The translations under genes were made by a program, and so were the position numbers. 42,126 nucleotides of DNA from Frankiaceae bacterium. GTDB taxonomy: Bacteria; Actinomycetota; Actinomycetes; JADGOV01. The notes beneath the pieces were generated by a model. It was not told the DNA's origin. It saw nothing but the letters and a program-made list of their open reading frames with translations, and made no database searches. Positions within the stretch are counted from its first letter, which is position 1, and each line of letters begins with the position of its first letter. The stretch covers positions 1 to 42,126 of the forward strand of contig JADGOV010000016.1 in assembly GCA_017882785.1 (NCBI GenBank), in the 5' to 3' direction. Below, in pieces: positions 16,596-25,805 of the stretch.

Positions 16596-17732
16596 ATGCA
16601 GGCCGCCCCCCGCGTACTCGTTGATGCCACCGCAGTGCCGGCCGACCGTGGCGGCGTCGGGCGGTACGTCGACGGTCTGATCGAGGCCCTCGGGCGCGCG
16701 GACGCCAACCTCGCATTGGCCTGCCAGCGGGCCGACGCGGAGCGCTACGCCCGATTGGCCCCGGACACCCAGATCGTCGCCGGCCCGGCAGCCATCTCAC
16801 ACCGACCGGCGCGGCTGGCCTGGGAGCAGACCGGGCTGCCGTTGGTCGCCGAGCAGGTGGGCGCCGATGTCGTGCATTCGCCGCACTACACGATGCCGCT
16901 GCGCGCTGGGCGCCCGGTGGTCGTGACCCTGCACGATGCGACGTTCTTCACCGACCCTGAGCTGCATACAGCGGTGAAGGGCACGTTCTTCCGGTCCGCC
17001 ATGCGGACCGCGCTGCGCCGGGCGAGTCGCTGCATCGTACCCTCGAAGGCCACCCGGGATGAGGTCATCCGCATCCTCGACGCCGACCCCACGAAGATCG
17101 ACGTGGCCTACCACGGGGTCGACACGAAGATTTTCCGGCCACCGACAGAGGCCGAGGTAAGTCGTGTCTCCGCCAGGCTGGGACTGCACGACACGCCCTA
17201 CGTCGCTTTTCTCGGCGCACTGGAGCCACGCAAGAACGTCTCCGCCTTGATCCGCGGCTGGGTCCGCGCCGTGTCCGGCCGGGAGAACCAGCCGGCGCTC
17301 GTCCTGGCCGGCGGCGTGGGATGGGACGATGAAGTGGACCACGCCGTGGCCGAGGTGCCGCCGCCCCTGCGGATCGTGCGGCCCGGATACCTGCGCTTCA
17401 CCGACCTGCCCGGTTTCCTGGGCGGCGCACAGGTCGTCGCCTACCCCAGCCGGGGCGAGGGATTCGGCCTGCCGGTGCTGGAGGCGATGGCCTGCGGTGC
17501 GCCGGTGCTGACCACCCACCGGTTGTCGCTGCCGGAGGTCGGCGGGGACGCGGTGGCCTACACCGAGCCTGACGTCGACGCCATCGCCACTGCGTTGGCC
17601 AGCCTGCTCGACGATCCCGCCCGGCGAGCCCGGTTGGGCGCGGCCGCGTTGGCCCGGGCGGGGGAGTTCACGTGGGAGGCGAGCGCCGAGGCGCATCTCG
17701 CGTCCTACGCCCGGGCCGTCGACAGCGCGTGA
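16596..17732 (+). CDS. GT4 glycosyltransferase (mannosyltransferase-like)
   Basis: About 378 residues from ATG 16596. N-terminal RVLVDATAVPADRGGVGRYV is the acceptor-side glycine loop. DVVHSPHYTMPL and TLHDATFF follow. The C-terminal domain has FLGALEPRKN, then SRGEGFGLPVLEAMACGAPV with the E-x7-E donor-binding motif. This is typical of group 1 mannosyl or rhamnosyl transferases. The frame continues upstream to 16311, but the MQAAPRVLVD start fits the family and has GAGG seven bases before it. It overlaps the next gene as GTGA, so the glycosyltransferase and the sugar-nucleotide enzyme are coupled. Confidence 0.88.
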   Translation: MQAAPRVLVDATAVPADRGGVGRYVDGLIEALGRADANLALACQRADAERYARLAPDTQIVAGPAAISHRPARLAWEQTGLPLVAEQVGADVVHSPHYTMPLRAGRPVVVTLHDATFFTDPELHTAVKGTFFRSAMRTALRRASRCIVPSKATRDEVIRILDADPTKIDVAYHGVDTKIFRPPTEAEVSRVSARLGLHDTPYVAFLGALEPRKNVSALIRGWVRAVSGRENQPALVLAGGVGWDDEVDHAVAEVPPPLRIVRPGYLRFTDLPGFLGGAQVVAYPSRGEGFGLPVLEAMACGAPVLTTHRLSLPEVGGDAVAYTEPDVDAIATALASLLDDPARRARLGAAALARAGEFTWEASAEAHLASYARAVDSA

Positions 17733-18808
17733 CCCTCGAGGCCGTCCTGCTCGTCGGCGGGCAGGGCACGAGACTTCGACCGCTCACCATCGCCACACCC
17801 AAGCCCATGCTGGCTGTGGCCGGCGTCCCGCTGCTCACCCACCAACTGGCCCGCCTGGCCGCGGCGGGGGTGACCCACGCGGTGCTCGGGACTTCCTACC
17901 AGGCGCACGTCTTCGCCGACCACTTCGGCGACGGCAGCGCCCTGGGCCTGGAGCTGGAATACGTTACCGAGGCCGACCCTCTGGGCACCGGCGGCGGCAT
18001 CCGCAATGTGGCCGACAGGCTGCGTGCGGGGCCGGATGACCCGGTGCTGGTGCTCAACGGCGATGTGCTCTCCGGCCACTCCCTGCGCACGCAGCTCGCC
18101 GAGCACCGGCGCGTCGGGGCGACGGTGACCCTGCACCTGGTGGAGGTGACGGACGCCCGGGCCTTCGGCTGTGTGCCCCTGGACGCTGACGGGAGGGTGA
18201 CCGCCTTCCTGGAGAAGATGGATGCTCCGGTGACCAACCTGATCAACGCCGGCTGCTACGTCTTCACCCGCCGGCTCATCGATGACATCCCCTGCGGTCG
18301 ACCCGTGTCGGTGGAGCGTGAGACGTTCCCGGCGCTCGTCGCCGCCGGTGCCCGCGTGCAGGGGTACGTGGAGTCCGCGTACTGGCTGGACCTGGGTACC
18401 CCAGCAGCTTTCGTGACCGGGTCGGCCGACCTGGTCACCGGTAAGGTGCCGTCCCCTGCGTTGCCCGGTCCAGCCGGGGACTATCTGGTGCTGCCGGGGG
18501 CGGCGGTGGCTGCTGATTCCGCGCTGACCGGCGGCAGCAGCGTGGGCCGCGGTTGCCGGGTCGAGGAGGGCGCTTGGATCGACCGTTCCGTCCTGCTGGA
18601 CGGCGCGGCTATCGGGGGTGGCTCACTGGTCCGGTCCTCCATCGTGGGCCGGCGTTCGACGGTCGGCGATGGCTGCGTCCTGACCGATGCCGTGCTGGGT
18701 GATGACGTTATTGTCGGCGCCGGAAACGAGTTGCTCGCCGGCATTCGACTCTTCCCCGGCGCCGTCCTCGACGAGGGAGCGGTGCGGTTCTCCAGCGACC
18801 TGGCCTAG
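17729..18808 (+). CDS. Nucleotidyltransferase, probable mannose-1-phosphate guanylyltransferase
   Basis: About 359 residues. The N-terminal signature AVLLVGGQGTRLRPLTIATPKPML is the NTP-transferase motif. VLNGDVLSGH carries the metal-binding Asp, and a C-terminal left-handed beta-helix contains hexapeptide-like repeats. It makes an NDP-sugar, most likely GDP-mannose, for the coupled glycosyltransferase. Glucose-1-phosphate thymidylyltransferase is the alternative. The GTG start overlaps the upstream stop by four bases. In many actinobacteria an orthologous pair lies close to the F420 genes, as here. Confidence 0.88.
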   Translation: MTLEAVLLVGGQGTRLRPLTIATPKPMLAVAGVPLLTHQLARLAAAGVTHAVLGTSYQAHVFADHFGDGSALGLELEYVTEADPLGTGGGIRNVADRLRAGPDDPVLVLNGDVLSGHSLRTQLAEHRRVGATVTLHLVEVTDARAFGCVPLDADGRVTAFLEKMDAPVTNLINAGCYVFTRRLIDDIPCGRPVSVERETFPALVAAGARVQGYVESAYWLDLGTPAAFVTGSADLVTGKVPSPALPGPAGDYLVLPGAAVAADSALTGGSSVGRGCRVEEGAWIDRSVLLDGAAIGGGSLVRSSIVGRRSTVGDGCVLTDAVLGDDVIVGAGNELLAGIRLFPGAVLDEGAVRFSSDLA

Positions 18809-18847
18809 CGCACCGCAGGGCCCCGTAGCGGTGAGATCGGCCACGAC

Positions 18848-19588
18848 CTAGGCCGCCTGGGCGCCCTCGGCTTCGGTCGTCAGCGGGAGCTTGTCCTCGA
18901 ACACGGCACGGAAACCGAGACCGGCAAGGGCCGCCCCGACCAGTGGCGCCAGCCAGAACAGCCAGAGTTGGCCCAATGCCCAGCCGTGCACGAAGATGGC
19001 CGGCCCGGTGCTCCGGGCTGGGTTCACCGAGGTGTTGGTCACCGGGATGCTGATGAGGTGGATCAGGGTGAGTCCCAGACCGATCGCGAGCGGGCCGAAG
19101 CCGACGGGGGCTCCACGGCCGGTCACCGCCAGAATGATTACCAGGAACGCGGCGGTCATCACGATCTCGGTGAGCAGACAGGCCGCGAGTGAGTAGTTGC
19201 CGGGGGAGTGGGCGCCGTAGCCGTTGGCGGCCAGGCCGTCTCGGCTGAGGGAGTATCCCGGCCGGCCGTTGGCGATGCCCAGTAGCACGGCGGCCGCGGC
19301 GATGCCGGCCACGACCTGCGTGACGATGTAGGGCAGGACGTCCTTCGCGTCGAATCGCCCGCCGACCCACAGGCCCACCGTGACGGCCGGATTGAAGTGG
19401 CCGCCCGAGATGTGGCCGAAGGCATAGGCCATCGTGAGGACCGTCAATCCGAAGGCGAACGCGACACCGAGTATCCCGATGCCCACCACGGGAAACTTGG
19501 CGGTGAGAACCGCGGCCCCACACCCGCCGAGGACGAGCCAGAACGTGCCGATGAACTCGGCGCCCAGCCGTCTACCAAGAGTTCCCAC
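18848..19588 (-). CDS. aqpZ: Aquaporin Z-type water channel
   Basis: About 246 residues with six hydrophobic segments and both NPA loops: HFNPAVTVG and [12 protein letters not shown]. Selectivity-filter residues appear to be Phe (helix 2, FAFGLT), His (helix 5, LIHLIS), Thr and Arg, the water-selective AqpZ set. The start is uncertain: GTG 19588 has GAGGAG four bases upstream and gives a standard [15 protein letters not shown]-terminus, while ATG 19612 is in frame upstream. The gene is divergent from the PfpI-like gene. Confidence 0.93.
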   Translation of the reverse strand: MGTLGRRLGAEFIGTFWLVLGGCGAAVLTAKFPVVGIGILGVAFAFGLTVLTMAYAFGHISGGHFNPAVTVGLWVGGRFDAKDVLPYIVTQVVAGIAAAAVLLGIANGRPGYSLSRDGLAANGYGAHSPGNYSLAACLLTEIVMTAAFLVIILAVTGRGAPVGFGPLAIGLGLTLIHLISIPVTNTSVNPARSTGPAIFVHGWALGQLWLFWLAPLVGAALAGLGFRAVFEDKLPLTTEAEGAQAA

Positions 19589-19743
19589 TGTGCTCCTCGT
19601 GCGTAGCGTCATCGGGGCGGACCCCGCTCGGGTGATGCGATCGCGATTCTGACAACTGATCCACACCGGGCGCAAGTCGACACGTCGACCGGTCGCTGCG
19701 CGCTGGACGGCTGGCGGGCCCCGTTCCCGGGTACGGGGCGGGC

Positions 19744-20295
19744 GTGAGCATCGAACACGTAGGCACCCGAGTAGGCCCCGGGAAGGCTGAGAAGAGAGTG
19801 CTCCTCCTGGCCGCGGATCTGTTCGAGGACATGGAGCTGCTGTATCCGCTGTACCGGCTGCGGGAGGAGGGGGTCCTCGTCACCGTGGCCGGCGTTGACG
19901 ACGCGCCGGTGAAGGGGAAGAAGGGGCACGGCCCGGTGCGGGTGGACACGACGGTGGACCGCCTGGCGGAGTCGGAGTTCGACGCCCTGGTCATTCCCGG
20001 CGGATTCGCGCCGGACACCCTGCGCCGGTCTCCCACCGTGCTGGCACTGGTCCGGTCCTTCGACGACGCTGAGAAGCCAATTGCCTTCATCTGTCACGCC
20101 GGCTGGGTGCCGATCTCGGCCCAGATCCTGCGGGGACGGCGGGCGACAAGTGTGGCCGCAATTCGGGACGACATGGTCAACGCCGGGGTGGACTGGGCCG
20201 ATGAGGCGACGGTGGTCGACCGGAATCTGATCTCCGCCCGTACCCCGGCTGATCTGGGTCCGTGGATGAAGGCTCTGCTCGCCGCGCTGCAGTAG
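19744..20295 (+). CDS. DJ-1/PfpI family protein
   Basis: 183 residues. The nucleophile elbow is ICHAGW, with Cys followed by His as in PfpI/YhbO-type members. [25 protein letters not shown] contains the conserved Glu. [13 protein letters not shown] and the late [13 protein letters not shown] also match. Members act as glyoxalase/deglycase-like enzymes or intracellular peptidases; the substrate here is unknown. It starts with GTG. It converges on the DUF3105 gene with 27 bases between them. Confidence 0.9.
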   Translation: MSIEHVGTRVGPGKAEKRVLLLAADLFEDMELLYPLYRLREEGVLVTVAGVDDAPVKGKKGHGPVRVDTTVDRLAESEFDALVIPGGFAPDTLRRSPTVLALVRSFDDAEKPIAFICHAGWVPISAQILRGRRATSVAAIRDDMVNAGVDWADEATVVDRNLISARTPADLGPWMKALLAALQ

Positions 20296-20322
20296 CTCGA
20301 CCAGGAGCCGGAGGCCCTCGCG

Positions 20323-21063
20323 CTACCGCGGGAGTGAAGCCGACGGCCGAGGTGTCGGGCTGGCGGTGGGCTTCGGGGTCAACGTGGAGCCCCCGGCGCC
20401 GCCCTCTTCGGGGGCTCGCTTGGCGTTGCCGAACGTCGTCGCGAAGGAGTTCACCACCGCAGCGGAGACGGCCCGGCAACGCTGGGTGCGTTGCCAGGAG
20501 GTGAGCACGAATGGGCGGCCGCCCGGCAGCCGGCCACCTCGCCACGGCACGGCGAGGAACCTGGTCGCGCCCGTCGCCGCCGATCGCAGCGTGGCCACCT
20601 CCGCGGCGGGGAGCGTGGCGTCATACCACCCGACGACGAAGCCTCGGGCCAGACTGTGCACGCCCCGCTCGGTCAGCAGCGGCACCGTCGCCTTCCGGTC
20701 GATGAAGGCGGGTTGTTCGGGCAGCGGATCCGGGTTGTAGTTGCCGGAGGATGGTGGCCTGCCCCGGTAGCGCACCGCCGTGCTCAACGCCTGCTTGCCA
20801 GCCAGGCCGTCATTGCGTACCCCGGTGCAGCCGGCCTTCTTCGCCGCCGCCGAGGCACCGGCGACGTATCCCACGCGGGTTGGATTCCACCGCACGAAGA
20901 CCACCGATGCGATGAGCACCGCTCCGACCGCGATGCCCGCCAGCATGGTCAGTCCGGTACGCCGGCGCTCGGCCACCCGCTGCCGCCGTTTGACCTCGTC
21001 ACGGCGGGCCCGCTGCTCCTTCGCCGCGCGCTTCGCCGCCTGGACGTGGTGCTTCCTGGCCAC
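20323..21063 (-). CDS. DUF3105 membrane-anchored protein
   Basis: About 246 residues. A basic cytoplasmic N-terminus (KHHVQAAKRAAKEQRARRDEVKRRQR) precedes one transmembrane helix near 40-65. The extracytoplasmic domain follows: AGCTGVRNDG, a PPSSGNYNP motif, HSLARGFVVGWYD and TSWQRTQRC. These match DUF3105, of unknown function. The C-terminal tail is Pro/Thr/Ser-rich. GTG 21063 was chosen because VARKHHVQ is the natural start of the basic tail; the frame is open further upstream. It is divergent from the DNA glycosylase gene. Confidence 0.85.
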   Translation of the reverse strand: MARKHHVQAAKRAAKEQRARRDEVKRRQRVAERRRTGLTMLAGIAVGAVLIASVVFVRWNPTRVGYVAGASAAAKKAGCTGVRNDGLAGKQALSTAVRYRGRPPSSGNYNPDPLPEQPAFIDRKATVPLLTERGVHSLARGFVVGWYDATLPAAEVATLRSAATGATRFLAVPWRGGRLPGGRPFVLTSWQRTQRCRAVSAAVVNSFATTFGNAKRAPEEGGAGGSTLTPKPTASPTPRPSASLPR

Positions 21064-21171
21064 AGTCCCCGTCCGTCGTCCGGCCCACCCGAGCGCGGTC
21101 CGCGCCGCGTCAGCGGTGATCAGTCTAGGTACCGGCGGCGACAGCGCGCGGCAGGCGGCAGACTGCACGTC

Positions 21172-22128
21172 GTGTCGCTGCCCGTCAGGTCCCTCTCCTT
21201 GGCCGCTGCCGCCGAGCCAGCCGCCCCGCTGCGCAGCACGTACCGGCCCTCGAGGCCGCTGGACCTGATCGGCACGCTGGACCCGTTGCGCCGTGGCGCC
21301 GGCGACCCCTGCCACCAGCTGGCGGCTGACGGCACGGTGTGGCGCACGTTCCACACCCCGCACGGCCCGGGCACGCTGGCCCTGCGGCAGTCGGCCGGGG
21401 GGGAGGTCAGCGCCACTGCTTGGGGGAGCGGCGCCGACTGGCTCCTCGCCACGCTGCCGGACCTGCTGGGTCACCGCGACGACGACAGCGGGTTCGTGCC
21501 GGGGCCGCGGTTGCGGGAGTCATACCGTCGGCACGCCGGGCTCCGAGTGACCCGATGTCGGCGGGTGCTGGAGATGGTCATTCCGGCGGTGCTTGAGCAG
21601 AAGGTGACCGGCGGGCAGGCTCGCCGCGCCTGGCGGTACCTGCTCTCGCGCTACGGCACGCCCGCGCCGGGACCCGGTCCGCGCGGTCTGATCGTCATGC
21701 CGGCGCCGCGGGCATGGCGGCGGATTCCGTCCTGGGAGTGGCACCGAGCCGGGCTCGAGGGAGCTCGGGCGCGGACCGTGATCATGGCAGCCGACGTCGC
21801 GGGCCGGCTGGAGGAAACCACCTCGATGGGCCACGCTGAAGCGGGGGTCCGGCTGCGGGCCGTGCCGGGAATCGGGCCATGGACAGCTGCGGAGGTGCTG
21901 CAACGGGCACACGGCGACCCGGATGCGCTGTCCGTGGGCGACTTCCACCTCCCCACCCAGGTCGGCTGGGCGCTGCTCGGCCGACCGGTGGACGACGCTC
22001 GGATGATCGAGCTGCTCGAGCCATGGCGCGGGCAGCGCTACCGGGCGGCCCGCCTGCTGGTGCTCAGCTCGCCGCGCGCGCCGCGTTTCGGGCCGCGGTA
22101 CGCGCCGCAGGACCTCCGAGACTGCTGA
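21172..22128 (+). CDS. DNA-3-methyladenine glycosylase-like HhH-GPD protein (AlkA type)
   Basis: About 318 residues. The helix-hairpin-helix is LRAVPGIGPWTAAEV near 220-235 and the catalytic Asp is in DALSVGDFHLP. The upstream VIPAVLEQKVTGGQARRAWR is also characteristic. It should remove alkylated bases in base-excision repair. No Ada domain or methyltransferase is fused. The start GTG 21172 is a choice among several weak options, with no clear ribosome site. A glycosylase of this type next to cofD/cofE genes is common in actinobacteria. Confidence 0.88.
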   Translation: MSLPVRSLSLAAAAEPAAPLRSTYRPSRPLDLIGTLDPLRRGAGDPCHQLAADGTVWRTFHTPHGPGTLALRQSAGGEVSATAWGSGADWLLATLPDLLGHRDDDSGFVPGPRLRESYRRHAGLRVTRCRRVLEMVIPAVLEQKVTGGQARRAWRYLLSRYGTPAPGPGPRGLIVMPAPRAWRRIPSWEWHRAGLEGARARTVIMAADVAGRLEETTSMGHAEAGVRLRAVPGIGPWTAAEVLQRAHGDPDALSVGDFHLPTQVGWALLGRPVDDARMIELLEPWRGQRYRAARLLVLSSPRAPRFGPRYAPQDLRDC

Positions 22129-22177
22129 CCCCGGGTTGTGCGGGCTGGCTACCGGCGGCGGGCGACCTGACTGCTGG

Positions 22178-23440
22178 CTAACGAACTGAGATCACGGCCT
22201 CCGGATCCCGGGATGGCCGACTCCGCGGTGGCCCGGCGGCGTAGCCAACCCCGACGGCGCCCATCGGTTCCCAGTCCACGGGCAGGTCCAGCTCGCAGCG
22301 GACCACGTCGCGGCAGAACATCGTGCTGGACACCCAGCAGGACCCCAGTCCCTCGACGGCGAGCGCGACAAGCAGATTCTGCACACCGGCGCCGGTGGCG
22401 ACGAGGAACATCTCGCGCTCGGCCTGAGCGCGTCGGACGTCGGGATAGACGTGCGCGCCCGCGGCGAGGAGGCAGGGCACGATGAGGTACGGCGCCCGGT
22501 ACAGCGGCTCGCCCCGTGCGAGTCGGCGCGAGATCGACTCGGTCGAGAACCCGTCCTGCACCAGGTCGTCCCGCCACGCCGCGGCCATGGCGTCGAGCAA
22601 CCGTCGTCGCAGCTGCGGGTCCTCGACGAGGACGAACCGCCACGGAACGGTGTGGTGCGGCGCCGGTGCGGTGACGGCGGCCGCCACCGCCCGGCGTACC
22701 GCTGTCGGGTCGACGGGTTCTGAGGTGAACTCGCGGATCGTCCGTCGTGCTGGCAGGACGTCGCGCGCGCCGAGGCGGAACATGTCCTCCTCGGCCGGTC
22801 GGACCGTCGTCCGGGCGCCATCGTCACTCTGGTGGTATGACAGTCCACGCACGATCGCCACCGGTACGCCGGCCAGCTTTCCTTTGACCAGGTCAGCGGC
22901 GGCAGCGATCTCGTCGGCGAGTGCGACCTCCGTGGCAACCAACGGGTTGCCGTACTCGTCACGGCGCCCGCGGTAGTCCACCAGCGGGGTGAGTCCGGCG
23001 ACTCCGATCGCGATGTCGGTGAGACCGCGGCGCCAGGGTCGGCCCGACGTGTCGGTGACGATCACCGCGACCGAGCCGTTAACGCGGACCTCGATGCGCT
23101 GCCGGATCCGCCGTGCGCTCTCATCGGGGTCCACCGGCAGCAGGGCGACGGTGCCCGGCGGCACGTTCGAGGCGTCGACACCCGCGGCGGCCAGCACGAG
23201 CCCGTGGCGGGTCTCCACGATCTGCGTGCTCCCGCGGGTAGCCACCACGCGGACAGTCTCGGATTCGATCGCGGCCTGCCGGTCGGCCTTGACCAGACGG
23301 CCCTCGGCCTTGCTGACGATTTTGGACGTGACCACGACGACGTCGCCGGGCTCGACGGCCACGGCGTCGGTGATCACCGCGCCGAGATCGTCACCAGGCC
23401 CGATCTCCGGCAGCCCGGGAACCGGGAGAACCTCGATCAC
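22178..23440 (-). CDS. fbiB: Bifunctional F420:gamma-glutamyl ligase / FMN reductase FbiB
   Basis: 420 residues in two parts. The N-terminal CofE-type ligase (1-240) contains [35 protein letters not shown] and [12 protein letters not shown]. The C-terminal nitroreductase-like domain (about 255-420) contains [13 protein letters not shown] and [12 protein letters not shown]. The full-length FbiB adds the poly-gamma-glutamate tail and reduces dehydro-F420-0. The fusion is characteristic of actinobacteria. The GTG start overlaps the fbiA stop by four bases, so the two are an operon. Confidence 0.96.
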   Translation of the reverse strand: MIEVLPVPGLPEIGPGDDLGAVITDAVAVEPGDVVVVTSKIVSKAEGRLVKADRQAAIESETVRVVATRGSTQIVETRHGLVLAAAGVDASNVPPGTVALLPVDPDESARRIRQRIEVRVNGSVAVIVTDTSGRPWRRGLTDIAIGVAGLTPLVDYRGRRDEYGNPLVATEVALADEIAAAADLVKGKLAGVPVAIVRGLSYHQSDDGARTTVRPAEEDMFRLGARDVLPARRTIREFTSEPVDPTAVRRAVAAAVTAPAPHHTVPWRFVLVEDPQLRRRLLDAMAAAWRDDLVQDGFSTESISRRLARGEPLYRAPYLIVPCLLAAGAHVYPDVRRAQAEREMFLVATGAGVQNLLVALAVEGLGSCWVSSTMFCRDVVRCELDLPVDWEPMGAVGVGYAAGPPRSRPSRDPEAVISVR

Positions 23441-24429
23441 CGGCGTACAGCTGACGCCAGCGACAGGGCCTGTCGGGCGATCGACGCGGCCGCCGGAACG
23501 TCGGTCATCAGCAGTGGCCCGGCCTGCACGATGGCGCCGGGCACCGTCGCGTCCGCGTCCACTGTGTCGACCAGCCAGCCGTCGAGCAGGCCACCCCGGT
23601 CCTGCTCGTCGTGTGCGCCCTGCTCGTCGTGTCCGCCACGTCCGCCGTAGTGGCGGCCGACGCCGACCGCGCTGGTCTCGACACCGATGGCCGGCAGCAG
23701 CTTGTCGGCCATGCCGCGCACCGGGGCACCGCCGATGATCGGGGACACGCCGACGACGGGCGCGTCGACGGCGGTGATCGCCGCACGGATACCCGGCACG
23801 GCGAGGATGGTGCCGATGCTGACCACCGGGTTGCTCGGCGGCAGCAGGACCACGTCCGCTTGCCCGATCGCATCGAGCACCCCGGGTGCCGGGTGCGCGT
23901 CCTCCACGCCGACGACAACGACGTCGCGGGCTGCGGGTTCGGCGCGTAGCCGGACCCAGTACTCCTGGAAGTGCACCGCCCGCCGCCCTTGCGTGTCCTC
24001 GATGACGATGTGGGTCTCGATGCGGTCATCGCTCATCGGTAACAGCCGAGCCCCGGGTTGCCAGCGGTGGCAGAGGGCGGCTGTCACCTCGGTGAGCGAG
24101 TAGCCCGCGTCCAGCAGCGAGGTCCGGACCAGGTGGGTGGCCAGGTCCCGGTCGCCCAGCCCATACCAGGACGGCCCGTAGTCGTAGGCCGCCAGCTCTT
24201 CCTTGACGTGCCAGCTCTCCCGGTCGCGACCCCAACCCTGCGTGTCATCGATGCCGCCGCCCAGGGTGTACATCAGCGTGTCCAGGTCCGGGCTGACCCG
24301 TAGGCCAAGCAGGGTGATGTCATCAGCCGTGTTGCCGATCACAGTGATCTCCGCCGTCGGTGCGGCGACCTTCAGCCCGCGAAGGAATCGGGCGGCGCCG
24401 ATCCCGCCGGCAAGAGCCACGATGCGCAC
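23437..24429 (-). CDS. fbiA: 2-phospho-L-lactate / phosphoenolpyruvyl transferase FbiA (CofD)
   Basis: 330 residues. The N-terminal [22 protein letters not shown], and later [14 protein letters not shown] and [18 protein letters not shown] are signature CofD segments. It joins the activated three-carbon phosphate unit to Fo in F420 biosynthesis. Near residues 266-285 a short low-complexity insertion contains a six-residue duplication (HDEQ repeated), from an 18-base DNA repeat. It is coupled to fbiB. A whiB gene often sits divergent from fbiA in relatives; here an acyl-CoA dehydrogenase gene does. Confidence 0.96.
   Translation of the reverse strand: MRIVALAGGIGAARFLRGLKVAAPTAEITVIGNTADDITLLGLRVSPDLDTLMYTLGGGIDDTQGWGRDRESWHVKEELAAYDYGPSWYGLGDRDLATHLVRTSLLDAGYSLTEVTAALCHRWQPGARLLPMSDDRIETHIVIEDTQGRRAVHFQEYWVRLRAEPAARDVVVVGVEDAHPAPGVLDAIGQADVVLLPPSNPVVSIGTILAVPGIRAAITAVDAPVVGVSPIIGGAPVRGMADKLLPAIGVETSAVGVGRHYGGRGGHDEQGAHDEQDRGGLLDGWLVDTVDADATVPGAIVQAGPLLMTDVPAAASIARQALSLASAVRR
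23601..23632. repeat. 18-bp-period in-frame duplication inside fbiA
   Basis: The 14-base core cctgctcgtcgtgt occurs at 23601-23614 and again at 23619-23632, a period of 18 bases, so the reading frame is kept. It encodes two HDEQ tetrapeptides in a region that looks like a surface loop. Confidence 0.85.
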
Positions 24430-24445
24430 CGGGACATCCTCCCAG

Positions 24446-24464
24446 GAGAACCGGCCAGGTTCTC
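24446..24464. promoter_or_regulatory. Perfect 7-bp inverted repeat in the fbiA/acyl-CoA dehydrogenase divergent region
   Basis: GAGAACC and GGTTCTC flank a 5-base spacer, 16 bases upstream of the fbiA start. The size and symmetry fit a dimeric repressor site. Which regulator would bind is unknown. Confidence 0.4.
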
Positions 24465-24478
24465 GGCTCGACTGGCAG

Positions 24479-24536
24479 GGGGATGGGAGAGGATCGCGAC
24501 ATGGGTGTTCGCCGGGCGCAGAGATCCTCCATCCCC
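24479..24536. promoter_or_regulatory. Long imperfect inverted repeat between fbiA and the acyl-CoA dehydrogenase gene
   Basis: GGGGATGG...AGGATC (24479-24495, with a 3-base bulge) pairs with GATCCTCCATCCCC (24523-24536) around a loop of about 27 bases. It could be a leader hairpin for the dehydrogenase gene, or an operator. The pairing is visible; the role is inference. Confidence 0.4.
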
Positions 24537-24596
24537 AGACCGACGAGCCTGGGGCGTTCGCGCTTCTCCCTCCGACATACGTGAGGCGGCTTGATC

Positions 24597-25802
24597 ATGG
24601 ACTTCACACACTCCTGCCGGGCGAGCCGGCTGATCGGCGAGGTCGACACGTTCATGAGGGAGGCAGTACACCCCCGCGAGGGGGAGTACGCAGCGCAGCT
24701 CGACGGAGATCCGTGGGCGGTGCCCGCCGTGGTCGAGGAACTCAAAGCCACGGCCAGGAAGGCGGGCCTGTGGAACCTCTTCCTTCCCGACCCCGAGTAC
24801 GGCGCCGGGTTGAGCAATGTCGAGTACGCTCCGCTGGCCGAACTGATGGGCCGTTCCCCGCTCGGCCCCGAGGTCTTCAACTGCAACGCGCCCGACACCG
24901 GCAACGCCGAGGTGCTGCTCCATTACGGCAGCCGGGCGCAGCGGGAGCACTGGCTCACCCCGCTGCTCGCGGGGGAGATCCGCTCGGCCTTCTGCATGAC
25001 CGAACCGGAGGTCGCCTCATCCGACGCGAGGAACATGCGGGCTACCGCAGTCGCCGAGGGGGACGAGATCGTCCTCAACGGCCGCAAGTGGTGGAGTACC
25101 GGCGTCGGCCACCCGAACTGCGCGTTCGTCATCTTCATGGGGCTGACCGATCCGGACGCCCACCCGCACCTGCGGCACTCGATGGTGCTGGTCCCGACCG
25201 ACACTCCGGGCTTCACGGTGGAGCGGATGCTCAGCGTGTTCGGCATGCAGGACGAGCCGTACGGGCATGGGGACGTGAGCTTCAGGGACGTACGCCTGCC
25301 GCTGGACTCGGTGATCGCCGCCACAGGGCGCGGCTTCGAGATCGCCCAGGGCCGACTGGGTCCGGGCCGGGTGCACCACTGCATGCGCCTGATCGGGCTC
25401 TCGGAGCGGGCGTTGGAATCAGCTTGCCACCGCGCCACGACGCGCACCGCTTTCGGCAGCCCGCTGGCGAACCTGGGGGGTAACCGGGAACGGATCGCAC
25501 ATGCGCGCATCGCGATCAACCAGGCGAGGCTGCTGGTCCTGCACACCGCTTGGCTCCTGGACAGCGCGGGCATCGCGGGTGCCCGAAGCGAGGTGTCCCA
25601 GATCAAAGCGCTGGTGCCGGCCATGGCGCAGGGCGTCATCGACATGGCGATCCAGCTGCACGGCGCAGCCGGCCTGTCGCAGGACTCCCTGCTCGCGCAC
25701 GCCTTTGCGGGGGCTCGGGCGCTGCGTTTCGCCGATGGGCCCGACGAGGTGCACCTGAATGTGGTGGCCAAGGAGGAACTCCGGGCCTATGCGGGGGGGT
25801 GA
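24597..25802 (+). CDS. Acyl-CoA dehydrogenase (ACAD11-like)
   Basis: About 401 residues. FAD/substrate signatures are FCMTEPEVASSDARNM, LNGRKWWSTGVG, and GDVSFRDVRLP. QLHGAAGLSQDSLLAHAFAGARALRFADGPDEVH lies at the C-terminus. The family is the ACAD10/11 branch. It is followed three bases later by an APH-type kinase gene, so the pair reproduces as two proteins the kinase plus dehydrogenase fused in ACAD10/11. That pair is known to process 4-hydroxyacyl-CoAs through a phosphorylated intermediate, as in the Pseudomonas lva genes. ATG 24597 was chosen; TTG 24591 is in frame. Confidence 0.9.
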   Translation: MDFTHSCRASRLIGEVDTFMREAVHPREGEYAAQLDGDPWAVPAVVEELKATARKAGLWNLFLPDPEYGAGLSNVEYAPLAELMGRSPLGPEVFNCNAPDTGNAEVLLHYGSRAQREHWLTPLLAGEIRSAFCMTEPEVASSDARNMRATAVAEGDEIVLNGRKWWSTGVGHPNCAFVIFMGLTDPDAHPHLRHSMVLVPTDTPGFTVERMLSVFGMQDEPYGHGDVSFRDVRLPLDSVIAATGRGFEIAQGRLGPGRVHHCMRLIGLSERALESACHRATTRTAFGSPLANLGGNRERIAHARIAINQARLLVLHTAWLLDSAGIAGARSEVSQIKALVPAMAQGVIDMAIQLHGAAGLSQDSLLAHAFAGARALRFADGPDEVHLNVVAKEELRAYAGG

Positions 25803-25805
25803 CCG

